From: Anammoximicrobium sp964486845
GTDB taxonomy: Bacteria > Planctomycetota > Planctomycetia > Pirellulales > Pirellulaceae
Assembly (NCBI GenBank): GCA_964486845.1
Contig: CAZAQY010000001.1
Location: forward strand, 1 to 64,000
Reading direction: 5' to 3'
DNA: 64,000 bases
Part shown: in pieces, positions 55,083-63,203 of the stretch
Layout of the letters: every line of letters starts with the position of its first letter
Numbering within the stretch: the first letter of the stretch is position 1
Notes under the pieces: model-generated
Told to the model about the DNA's origin: nothing
Databases searched by the model: none
What the model saw: the letters and a program-made list of their open reading frames with translations, nothing else
Program-made: the position numbers and the translations under genes

Positions 55083-55556
55083 TCAGGCTTCCTGCTGCCC
55101 GAAGTGAGACTGGAAAAACGCCTGGGCCTCGCTCTCCGTATCCAGAATCGTCAGAATTCTGTCCAACTTGGCGCCCGCCAACGTCTCGCGCACGATGGGG
55201 GACAAATCGCACAAGACGAGTTTCCCCTGCGCGTCGTTCATGCGCCGGTTCAAGGCAATCAGGCCGGCAATGAACGAACTGCTCACAAGCTGGACGCCGG
55301 ACAGATTCAGGATGACCCGCGGCGGGTTGCTCCTGGAAAGGAACGCCGCGCTGACCCGCTGGATGTCCTGATTCGTAGCCACCTTGCCGGTGATGACGTC
55401 GGCGACCAACGCCCCCTCGCTCGTCCGCATGCTGAACCACAGCACGTGGGCGCACTTCGGACAGGTTGCATCTCCAGGAAGCTGCAACGGTCCGATTGCC
55501 AGCGGACTCCCGCAGATCGGGCATTCGGTGGGCCAAGGTTTGATAACTCGCATCAC
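55083..55556 (-). CDS. STAS-domain protein with N-terminal zinc ribbon
   Basis: 157 residues. The first about 45 residues hold a zinc-ribbon pair CPICG and CPKCAHVLW; the rest is a STAS domain (ALVADVITGKVATNQDIQRV, VILNLSGVQLVSSSFIAGLI, LVLCDLSPIVRETL). The phosphorylatable serine region, usually DSSGLG in anti-sigma-factor antagonists, is VSSSFIAG here. It may take part in a partner-switching pathway (SpoIIAA/RsbV-type). No kinase or phosphatase gene is adjacent. MMRVIK has two possible starts. Confidence 0.75.
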   Translation of the reverse strand: MMRVIKPWPTECPICGSPLAIGPLQLPGDATCPKCAHVLWFSMRTSEGALVADVITGKVATNQDIQRVSAAFLSRSNPPRVILNLSGVQLVSSSFIAGLIALNRRMNDAQGKLVLCDLSPIVRETLAGAKLDRILTILDTESEAQAFFQSHFGQQEA

Positions 55557-55824
55557 GGGCGTCGCCTGATGTCATCGGGCCGCTGTCGGCGATTCTGTAC
55601 GCTTCCACATTTAAGCAAATCGGGACGACTTCGTGAACGCTTCCCACCCAATCGATGGGAATAATTCTGAAAGTCCATCCACGTGAAAAAGCGGCCCACT
55701 TGACAGCGGAGACATCTATCCATCGCCGGAATCCGCCGAGTCGCCGGCCACCGAACCGATGGAACGCATGCGTTATAACGCTTTTTCTTCGGAAAATGCC
55801 TTTCGGAACGTGCCTGAACTCAAG
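55557..55824. other. intergenic region between the GH127 and STAS genes
   Basis: 268 bases on the transcribed minus strand. It holds two overlapping palindromes, AACGCATGCGTT (55763-55774) and GCGTTATAACGC (55770-55781), followed by a short T-run on the plus strand. These could be an operator or a terminator element; nothing else seen. Confidence 0.35.
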
Positions 55825-58245
55825 TCACCGCACCTTCCATTCCAACACGCCGCCGGAGAATTTCGGCTGCAGTTGAAGCTCAATCCGCAAGCCGCTGGCC
55901 ATCACCGGCTCGAAAGTCACACCGTTGTAGCCGTCTTTGGCCACGCCCAAGCTGTCCTGCGTCTGGACCGGTTTCCAGGATTCGCCGTCGCGGTACAGCA
56001 ACCGCCACGATTCGGGCACCCGGCAGCCCCCGCGCCCCGTGTCGTCGAACCAGTAGACTTCGACCGCCGTGACCTTCGTGGGCTTCTCGAAATCGTATTG
56101 GAGCCATTCGGCAGTGCCCTTGTGGTCCCACCAGGTGAGCCGGGGAATCGAATGGTCGTTCGAGTTGGCCGGCTCCGCCTGATCGTTCACGGCGGTGACG
56201 GAATCCGGCGGCCAGCAGTACGACGACGTAGCACGACTGCTGGAAGCCAGCGTCGGCGGCGGAGGGACTTGAGCCAGTTGGACCGTCTGCGGCAGCCAGA
56301 CCACCATCTCGTTCGCTCCGCGATGACACCAGGCGTAGTAGGGAATCATCGTGATCGAGGCCGGCTTGGTCTGCATCGCACCATCGTCGCCGCGGTAACC
56401 CGCCAACGCTTCGCCGCGCAGCACCGTCACGCCGCCGAGCACGTCGGCGCGATGTTCGGGAATCAGCTGTGCCGCGTCCGGCAGCACCAGGTTCAGAACG
56501 CGGCCGTCGTGATCGGCGCCTTCGGCGCAGTACACGACCGGCCCGCGCTCGACGGCCACTCGGCCGCGGCCGTCCGCCACGTTTTCATGCGCCAAGACGC
56601 GCCGGACGGGCATCGGCAGATCCAGTTCCACAACGTCGCCCGACTGCCACTGGCGGCGCATCGTGGCGTAGCCGTCCTGCAGACTCAACTCCACCGCCTG
56701 GCCGTTGACAGTCAACGTCACCGGATCCGCCGGCCCATTGGCGTACCGATACAAGTCGCTGGGCACCGGTCGGCCCTGCGCCCAGCCTGGAATCCGCAGC
56801 TTCAGGGCGAACGCCCCGGCGGGCTCCGGCTGGACGACAATCCGGACCTTGCCGTCCCACGGATAGCGCGTCTGCTGCTCCAGCCGTAGCTTGCCCGCCT
56901 GCCGCTGGATGGTCCCGCTGCCCGCCACGTACAAGTTCACAAATACCTCGTCGCTACGCTGGGCATAGACGTAGCCGGCGATGGACGGGATGAACCGCAC
57001 GACATTCACCGGGCAGCACGAACAGCCGAACCAGGGACTGCGCACCAGGTCGCCGTGGTTGAAGCGGAAGCGGCCGTCGCAGGCCAAGGGGTTGGGATAG
57101 AAGAACTGGTCGCCGGACAGCGAGATGCCCGACAGGAAGCCGTTGTAGATGATCCGTTCCAGGACGTCGATGTACTTGGCGTCGCCGTGCAGCAGGAACA
57201 TGCGGTGGTTCCAGAGCGCGTTGGCGATCGCCGCACAGGTCTCGTTGTAGGCTTTCAAGTTGGGCAGATCGTAGGGCTGGCTGTACCCTTCGCCGTGATC
57301 GAAGACGCCCACGCTGCCGGTCAGGTACATTTGCCGCGAAACCATATCTAACCACAGGCGGTCGATGGCCCGGATGTACTCTTGGTCGCCTGTCAGGGCG
57401 GCGACGTCAGCCACGCCGCTGTACAAGTACCCCGCCCGGACGGCGTGACCGGTCACCTCGGTCTGCTCGACCAGCGGCTTGTGGTCCTGGCAATACTCGC
57501 CGAACAGTTTTCGTTTGTCCGACCGGCCGCGCATGTCGATGAAAAACCCGGCCAACCGCAAGTACTTTTCCTCCCCGGTCGCCCGGTACAGTTTGACCAG
57601 GCCGATTTCGATCTCCTCGTGGCCCGGCACGTCGATCAACTGCCCCGGTTCCGGTCCGAACGTTTTGACCAGCAGGTCGGCGTTCTTGATGGCGACGTCC
57701 AGCAGCGTTCGCTTGCCGGTCGCCAGAAAATGGGCGACAGCCGCTTCGTACATGTGGCCGACGTTGTACAACTCGTGACTGGCTCTCAGATTCGTCCACC
57801 GCTCGGGGCCGGTCATGCCGTTGGTGAAGCCCAAGGTTCGAGCGGTGTACAGGTAGCCGTCGTCCTCCTGGGCCGCCGCGATCTTGACGATCAAATCATC
57901 CAGATACTTGTCCAATTCCGGATCGGGGTGCATGGCCAGCGTGTAACTCGCCCCCTCCACCACCTTGACCACGTCCGAATCGTTGAAAGGAATGCCCTCG
58001 AACTTGCCCTGGTCCAGACCGCCGGCGCGGGCAAAGTTGCTGATGCGCCCCGTCTGTTCGCATTTCTGAAAATCGTACCGCACGGTGACTGTGCGATTCG
58101 TCTCCAGCCGCGGCAGCCAGAACCCGTCGCCAATCCGAACGTCGGTGAAGGGCACGGGCGTGAACGGATAATCCTTGGTTTCGGCTGCCAGCGAACTGGC
58201 GGCGGCCAGCAATGACACGAGAGCAGACAACGGACAAAGACGCAT
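55825..58245 (-). CDS. glycoside hydrolase family 127 (beta-L-arabinofuranosidase-type), exported
   Basis: 806 residues with a signal peptide (MRLCPLSALVSLLAAASSLAA). This is the DUF1680/GH127 fold. The family's catalytic and zinc residues, as known from the Bifidobacterium enzyme, can be placed: E319 in HGEGY, E335 and C337 in YNETCAA, and the CCP pair at 410-411 in GCSCCPVN. A C-terminal discoidin-like domain (about 110 residues, WLQYDFEKPTKVTAVEVYW) may bind carbohydrate. It probably removes arabinose from plant or algal polysaccharide in the periplasm or outside. ATG 58245 is chosen because the signal peptide follows directly. Single gene. Confidence 0.88.
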   Translation of the reverse strand: MRLCPLSALVSLLAAASSLAAETKDYPFTPVPFTDVRIGDGFWLPRLETNRTVTVRYDFQKCEQTGRISNFARAGGLDQGKFEGIPFNDSDVVKVVEGASYTLAMHPDPELDKYLDDLIVKIAAAQEDDGYLYTARTLGFTNGMTGPERWTNLRASHELYNVGHMYEAAVAHFLATGKRTLLDVAIKNADLLVKTFGPEPGQLIDVPGHEEIEIGLVKLYRATGEEKYLRLAGFFIDMRGRSDKRKLFGEYCQDHKPLVEQTEVTGHAVRAGYLYSGVADVAALTGDQEYIRAIDRLWLDMVSRQMYLTGSVGVFDHGEGYSQPYDLPNLKAYNETCAAIANALWNHRMFLLHGDAKYIDVLERIIYNGFLSGISLSGDQFFYPNPLACDGRFRFNHGDLVRSPWFGCSCCPVNVVRFIPSIAGYVYAQRSDEVFVNLYVAGSGTIQRQAGKLRLEQQTRYPWDGKVRIVVQPEPAGAFALKLRIPGWAQGRPVPSDLYRYANGPADPVTLTVNGQAVELSLQDGYATMRRQWQSGDVVELDLPMPVRRVLAHENVADGRGRVAVERGPVVYCAEGADHDGRVLNLVLPDAAQLIPEHRADVLGGVTVLRGEALAGYRGDDGAMQTKPASITMIPYYAWCHRGANEMVVWLPQTVQLAQVPPPPTLASSSRATSSYCWPPDSVTAVNDQAEPANSNDHSIPRLTWWDHKGTAEWLQYDFEKPTKVTAVEVYWFDDTGRGGCRVPESWRLLYRDGESWKPVQTQDSLGVAKDGYNGVTFEPVMASGLRIELQLQPKFSGGVLEWKVR

Positions 58246-58359
58246 GGCAAGTCTCCTGCGGCGCGTGTTTCCAGAATCGTCACCTGACGGACTCGTCTTC
58301 GCGTCAGATTGTAACGGCAGCGTCGCCCCTAAACAACGAGCGCGCATTCGTCCGCCGCG

Positions 58360-59088
58360 TCAGCGTTTCTTTCCGGACTGGACGGCGCCTTCGGCAAGGT
58401 ACAGCATACAGCCGCAGCTCTTGCAGAAGGTGGGTTTGGAAAGGAACAGCTGGTTCATGATCTGAGCGGTGAGCATGGTGTTGCAGTTGCCGCAGGATTC
58501 GCCTTCGACTTGCGCCAAACTGGCCTCGCCGCGGGCCTTGACAATCCGCTCGTACTCCGCGCGGAAGTCCGGCGGCAAAGCGGCTTCGGCGTGCTTCAGC
58601 TGGCTCTTGATGCGGGCCAGGTCGTCGTGCAGGGAAGTCTGCTCGTTAGCGACACGAGCCTCGGCCTTCTCAAGCTCCTCGCGCGCGCGGGCCAGCTTCA
58701 CCTCGGCGTCATGAACATGTTTCTGGAGTTCATCCAGTTTTTCGAGCCGGTCGAGGATCTCGTCCTCGAGCACCGCGTTGGCCGCCTTGTCGGCCGCGAT
58801 CTGGTCCTTCAGCGCTTTGAATGCGGCGTTGCTCTCGGCCTCGTTCAGCTTCCGTTGCAGGTCGGCGACCTTGGCTTCGCGCTCGCGGAGGGTCAGTTGC
58901 TTCTCGTCGGCTTCCATGCGTGTGCGTTTGGCGGCCTCCTTGGCCGCCGCGAGTTCCTCTTGCGTATGCTCGACGGCCTGATGCCCGATGCGAACCTGCA
59001 TCGGGCCCTTCTGCAAACGATCCTTCAGATCGGTCAATTGGTGGTGAATCCGGTGCAGATTGCGCAGCACGTCAGCGGATACGTTCAT
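58360..59088 (-). CDS. coiled-coil zinc-ribbon protein
   Basis: 242 residues. Residues about 1-180 are heptad-rich helix (ELAAAKEAAKRTRMEADEKQ and following), predicted to be long coiled coils. The C-terminus has a zinc ribbon CGNC ... CKSCGCMLYL. This is the layout of the C4-type zinc-ribbon/DUF (YvlB-like) family of putative nucleic-acid-binding proteins. Starts next to the second heptad-repeat element; the function is unknown. Confidence 0.8.
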   Translation of the reverse strand: MNVSADVLRNLHRIHHQLTDLKDRLQKGPMQVRIGHQAVEHTQEELAAAKEAAKRTRMEADEKQLTLREREAKVADLQRKLNEAESNAAFKALKDQIAADKAANAVLEDEILDRLEKLDELQKHVHDAEVKLARAREELEKAEARVANEQTSLHDDLARIKSQLKHAEAALPPDFRAEYERIVKARGEASLAQVEGESCGNCNTMLTAQIMNQLFLSKPTFCKSCGCMLYLAEGAVQSGKKR

Positions 59089-59104
59089 GAGGTCAAGCTC
59101 CTAC

Positions 59105-59305
59105 GGGATATGGGTTTCGGGATGCGGGATGCGGAATACGGAATGCGGGAAAATCGCGGAACCGTGGCGCCGAGGCAACGGGCTCGCGACCGTGTTTTGG
59201 CCCAATGGGGATGTTGGGCCACCTGCGTGACCCGCGAAACGCATCCCGCGACTCGCATCCCGCAACCCAGATCCCGCGACTTGTATCCCGTATCCCGCAA
59301 CTCGC
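59105..59305. repeat. inverted heptad-repeat hairpin element, copy 2
   Basis: Left arm 59105-59150: six or more 7-base units (GGGATAT, GGGTTTC, GGGATGC, GGGATGC, GGAATAC, GGAATGC). Right arm 59229-59305: about eleven units of the complementary type (ATCCCGC, GACTCGC, AACTCGC). Centre of about 78 bases without repeat. Same design as 35382-35622, though the centres show no resemblance. Confidence 0.8.
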
Positions 59306-59308
59306 GAC

Positions 59309-59340
59309 AAAAAAAGCCGCTGATCGTTGGATCAGCGGCT
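59309..59340 (-). terminator. intrinsic terminator of the dnaG-rpoD operon
   Basis: AGCCGCTGATC-GTTG-GATCAGCGGCT: perfect 11-base arms and a 4-base loop, followed on the minus strand by a run of seven T. It lies about 30 bases after the rpoD stop. A textbook rho-independent terminator. Confidence 0.9.
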
Positions 59341-59367
59341 AGAGGATGTTCGGCGCTGGCCGAGCGG

Positions 59368-61065
59368 TCATGCGACGCCGCGCAGGAAGCCCGCCAACTG
59401 TTGGCTGCGGACCGGGTGCTGCAGCTTGCGGACCGCTTTGGCCTCAATCTGCCGCACCCGTTCGCGGGTGACTTTGAAGATCCGGCCGACTTCCTCCAGC
59501 GTGTACGTGTAGCCGTCCCCCAGACCGTAGCGCAAACGGATGATCTCTCGCTCGCGGTACGTGAGCGTCTTGAGCAGGGCTTCGATCTTCTGCCGCAACA
59601 AGCCGTTGTTGGCGTTGCGGACGGGGTTGTCGGACTGAACATCTTCGATCAATTCGCCGAAACTGCAATCTTCGCCGTCACCCACCGGACGGTCCAGGCT
59701 GACGGGGTGCCGGCCGATGTCCAGGACGCGTTTCACCTCTTCCACGTCCAGGCCCGCCCGGATGGCAACCTCTTCTGTTGTCGGCTCTCGGTGCAATTCT
59801 TGCAAGAGCCTCTTCTCGATATTTCTCAATTTTGACAGCACGTCGATCATGTGCACCGGGATGCGGATCGTGCGGGCCTGGTCGGCGATGGCCCGCGTAA
59901 TCGCCTGGCGAATCCACCAGGTTGCGTAGGTGGAAAACTTGAACCCGCGGCGGTACTCGAACTTGTCCACCGCTCGCATCAGGCCCGTGTTGCCCTCCTG
60001 GATCAGGTCCAGGAAACTCAGGCCGCGGTTCCGGTATTTTTTGGCGATCGAAACGACCAGCCGCAAGTTGCCACTCGACAGCTGGCGTTTGACCTCTTCG
60101 TATTCCGTGAATTGCTGCCGGATGGTCTCCACCCGCCGCCTCATGCTGCGCGGGCTTTCTTGCGTCAACTGCATCAGATCGCGGAGTTCGTGACGCAGGT
60201 TGGCGCGTTCGTCCTTGTATCGCGAATCGCTGCCGATCTGGTGCAACCGCTGGCGGACGCCTTCCATCCGTTCGGCGAAGTCGGTCAGCTGATGGATCAG
60301 TGGCTGGACGCGGCGAGTCCGCAAACTCAGTTCCTCGACCAACTGCAGGCACTTGCGGCGGCGGCGGAGAAATGACTCGCGGATTTGGTCGCGGACATCG
60401 GGCGGCGTCGACTTGCGGATCAGCACAGCGAAATCCTGCTGATTCTGCTCCAGCAAATGTTCCAAGGTCCGCAGGTTGTGCGGCATCCGCGCCTGGATCT
60501 GCTCCTTGGTAAGCCGCTCGGTCAGCGAGACCTTGATCGTGCGATCGAACGGCAACTCGCCCTTGTAGACCTTCTTCAGCGTGTCGAAGGTCTTGCGCAT
60601 GGCAAAGTCGCAGGCCAGCACGCTGCGGCGAAATTGCCGGCGGGTGCGTTCGATCCGTGTGGCCAACGCCACTTCCTCCTCGCGCGACAGCAGCGGAATC
60701 TCGGCCATCTGGCTCAGGTACATCCGGATCGGATCGTCGGTCAGCTTGGGCAGGGCCTCGGTGGGAATGGGAACGGGCGGCGGTTCGGCGACCGCCTCGG
60801 CCGGCTCCGCGGGCAACGGCAGCCCTTCCGCGGGTCCCGCTGAGGCCGCCAACGGCGCCGGCTCCTCTTGAAATTCGACGGCCTTCTGAGGCGGCTCCTC
60901 GACCAATTCGACACGGTTGGCCTTCAACGCCAACAGCAGCTCCTCAAACTGATCGATTTCGAAATCATCCTCCGGGAGGAACTTGTTGACCTCGTCAAAG
61001 GTCAAATAGCCCTGGGTCTTGCCCTTGTTGACAAGTTCTTGCAGATCAAGGTTCAATGGTTCCAC
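59368..61065 (-). CDS. rpoD: principal RNA polymerase sigma factor RpoD/SigA
   Basis: 565 residues. Region 1.1-like N-terminus (LNLDLQELVNKGKTQGYLTF), an Ala/Pro-rich linker, region 1.2 (DPIRMYLSQMAEIPLLSREE), a non-conserved insert with basic helices, region 2 (RNRGLSFLDLIQEGNTGLMR, KFSTYATWWIRQAITRAIAD), region 3 and the region 4.2 helix-turn-helix ending VTRERVRQIEAKAVRKLQH. Complete group 1 sigma. The start is taken as GTG 61065 because GGAGGGG lies five to ten bases upstream; the frame is open further but without a site. It follows dnaG by 55 bases, the usual dnaG-rpoD order of the macromolecular synthesis operon. Confidence 0.93.
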   Translation of the reverse strand: MEPLNLDLQELVNKGKTQGYLTFDEVNKFLPEDDFEIDQFEELLLALKANRVELVEEPPQKAVEFQEEPAPLAASAGPAEGLPLPAEPAEAVAEPPPVPIPTEALPKLTDDPIRMYLSQMAEIPLLSREEEVALATRIERTRRQFRRSVLACDFAMRKTFDTLKKVYKGELPFDRTIKVSLTERLTKEQIQARMPHNLRTLEHLLEQNQQDFAVLIRKSTPPDVRDQIRESFLRRRRKCLQLVEELSLRTRRVQPLIHQLTDFAERMEGVRQRLHQIGSDSRYKDERANLRHELRDLMQLTQESPRSMRRRVETIRQQFTEYEEVKRQLSSGNLRLVVSIAKKYRNRGLSFLDLIQEGNTGLMRAVDKFEYRRGFKFSTYATWWIRQAITRAIADQARTIRIPVHMIDVLSKLRNIEKRLLQELHREPTTEEVAIRAGLDVEEVKRVLDIGRHPVSLDRPVGDGEDCSFGELIEDVQSDNPVRNANNGLLRQKIEALLKTLTYREREIIRLRYGLGDGYTYTLEEVGRIFKVTRERVRQIEAKAVRKLQHPVRSQQLAGFLRGVA

Positions 61066-61120
61066 GATTCCCCTCCTGCGCTTGCTTGCGCTTGTACGGA
61101 CACCTCTGCGGGTGAAGTAC

Positions 61121-63016
61121 CTACCCTTCCTTGGGCGCGGAAATACCGTGCCGGCCTCGTTCCTGGGCAATCAGGTTTTGCAGAACGGCGAGTTCCTCCT
61201 GATCGTCCAATCGCTTTTCCTCCAGAGCAGCCAGCTGTTGCCGGCGGTCCCTGGTCATCGTGGTGTAGCGGAAGTCGCTGATCAGCCCCTGCAATCTGTC
61301 GCGCGCTCGGGTCTGCGCGGCCGCTGCTTTCGCGTGGGCTCGCTCGTCCACCTCCACCCAGATATTCTTCAGACCCGGGTCGTCCAGCGCCGTCAGCACG
61401 TTGCCGAAATCCGGCGTGCCGCCCGAGTCGTAAATCCCATGGATTGTACGATAGATGATCCTAACGCACTCTGATTTTAGCTGCCCAACCTCGATTTCGC
61501 GAATCGCCAACTCTGCCAAATCGTGGTGAACAGCCAGAATTTCCAGAAGTTCGATTTCTCGGGAGTCCAAATCTCGCAGTTTGGGTACGACCACTGGCTT
61601 GGCGGCTGCCGGCTGACGGTCGGCTGCGGCAACCGGTACGAACCGCTCTCGCCGGCGCCGCAAATCGTTGACTCGAGACCGCAATTCGTGCTCCGGCAAG
61701 CCGAATTGCCGAGCCAGTCGCGACAGGAATTGCTGTTCCCGCAGACGCACGTCGGCCGAACTGCCGGGCGTCTGCGCAGGGGCCTTGGCAATCGCGGCCA
61801 AAATATCTTCCAGCGCCTGGTTGGCTTGGTGCGTGTCCCGCAAAAGATCGATGCCCTGGGTCGCCACGCGCGTCTTATGCTCCAAGGCATCGACGGACGT
61901 GCCCAGCAACTCCCGAAAAGGTTCCGCGCCGCGTTCCAGCAAGAACTCACAAGGATCGAACTGTTCCGGCAGCGTGAGAATCCGCAAGTCGACCTGGGAG
62001 GCGACAAACAACTCCAGAATCTCGTTGGTCCGCCGCTGGCCCGCTTCGTCGCCGTCCAGCACCAGGACCACGCGATCGGCAAACCGCCGCAGCAGTTGGA
62101 TGTGCCTTGGTCCCAAAGCGGTGCCCAAGACGGCTACCACGTGATCGATGCCCACCTGATGGGCCATCATCACGTCCGTGTAGCCCTCGACGACCACGAT
62201 TTCCTTCTCGCCCTGCCGCATTTTGGCGATCCGCTCGCGGGCGATATCCAGGGCGTACAAGTTGTCGCTCTTGGAAAACAGCCTGGTTTCGGGCGAATTG
62301 ATGTACTTGGCCGGGTTGTCCCCGCTGGCGCCCGGCAGGATGCGTCCGCCGAAGGCGATCGTGCGGCCTTGCACGTCGCGAATCGGGAACATCAAGCGGC
62401 CGCGGAAGCGGTCGTAATAGCGGCCGCTGTTGGGACTCTTGGCACACAGGCCGACGGCTTCCAGGATTTGAGCGGTGAAGCCTTTCGTGCGAGCCCGATC
62501 CAGCAGCCACTGCCAGCCTTCGGGAGAGAACCCCAAGCCAAACCGCTTGACACTCTCGGCGGTCAGGCCGCGTTCTTCGATGTAGCGGCGGGCGGCCTCC
62601 GCTTCCGGTGCCAGCAGCAAGCATTGATGGAATTGCTGCGCCGCCCATTGCATCGCCTGATACAGCGTTTTCTTGTCGTGCGGGCTGCCCGGTGGTACGC
62701 CGGGACGTGCCGTGGGCCTCAACGGAATGCCGGCGCGATCGGCTAGAATCTCCAACGCTTCGCGAAAACCAACCCGCTCGTGCTGCATCACGAAGTTGAA
62801 CACGTCGCCGCCGACGTCACAAACCCAGCATTTCCAGGATTGGCGTTCGGGATTGACCTGCAAGCTGGGGCGGGAATCGTCGTGCCAGGGGCAGAGGCCG
62901 ACGTAGATGCGGCCCTGTCGGCGCAGGGGCAAATAACCTCCGACCAACTCGACAATATCTGTCGCTTGGCGGATTCGCTCCTTGATGTCCTGGTCAAGCG
63001 GGGATGCGAAGGACAC
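61121..63016 (-). CDS. dnaG: DNA primase DnaG
   Basis: 631 residues. Makes RNA primers at the replication fork. The N-terminal CHC2 zinc domain has CPWHDD ... CWVC (residues about 42-70), the core has FGLGFSPEGWQWLL and the TOPRIM motifs VVVEGYTDVMMAHQVG and VVLVLDGDEAGQRRT. The C-terminal part should be the DnaB-interacting helical domain (LLEILAVHHDLAELAIREIE). Normal length. First gene of the dnaG-rpoD operon; no rpsU precedes it here. Confidence 0.95.
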   Translation of the reverse strand: MSFASPLDQDIKERIRQATDIVELVGGYLPLRRQGRIYVGLCPWHDDSRPSLQVNPERQSWKCWVCDVGGDVFNFVMQHERVGFREALEILADRAGIPLRPTARPGVPPGSPHDKKTLYQAMQWAAQQFHQCLLLAPEAEAARRYIEERGLTAESVKRFGLGFSPEGWQWLLDRARTKGFTAQILEAVGLCAKSPNSGRYYDRFRGRLMFPIRDVQGRTIAFGGRILPGASGDNPAKYINSPETRLFSKSDNLYALDIARERIAKMRQGEKEIVVVEGYTDVMMAHQVGIDHVVAVLGTALGPRHIQLLRRFADRVVLVLDGDEAGQRRTNEILELFVASQVDLRILTLPEQFDPCEFLLERGAEPFRELLGTSVDALEHKTRVATQGIDLLRDTHQANQALEDILAAIAKAPAQTPGSSADVRLREQQFLSRLARQFGLPEHELRSRVNDLRRRRERFVPVAAADRQPAAAKPVVVPKLRDLDSREIELLEILAVHHDLAELAIREIEVGQLKSECVRIIYRTIHGIYDSGGTPDFGNVLTALDDPGLKNIWVEVDERAHAKAAAAQTRARDRLQGLISDFRYTTMTRDRRQQLAALEEKRLDDQEELAVLQNLIAQERGRHGISAPKEG

Positions 63017-63151
63017 CGGACAGTCCTATGGCGTTGGGCCTGCGGGAAGGAGATGGGGCCGCGGCCAGAGTGTCACTTCCCTGGTTCTTGTTCGCTGCCG
63101 CCGGCTTCTGGGTCAATTGGCGGTGCCGTGCCCTCCTTAGCACGGCGGCGA

Positions 63152-63180
63152 ATTATACCGGCCGCGCCCCAACGGGTCAA
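63152..63180 (-). promoter_or_regulatory. sigma70 promoter of the dnaG-rpoD operon
   Basis: On the minus strand: -35 TTGACC (63180-63175), 17-base spacer, perfect -10 TATAAT (63157-63152). Start predicted near 63145, leader about 129 bases. The best promoter match in the window. Confidence 0.75.
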
Positions 63181-63203
63181 CATCGGGTTTTTGCCCCACG
63201 AGT

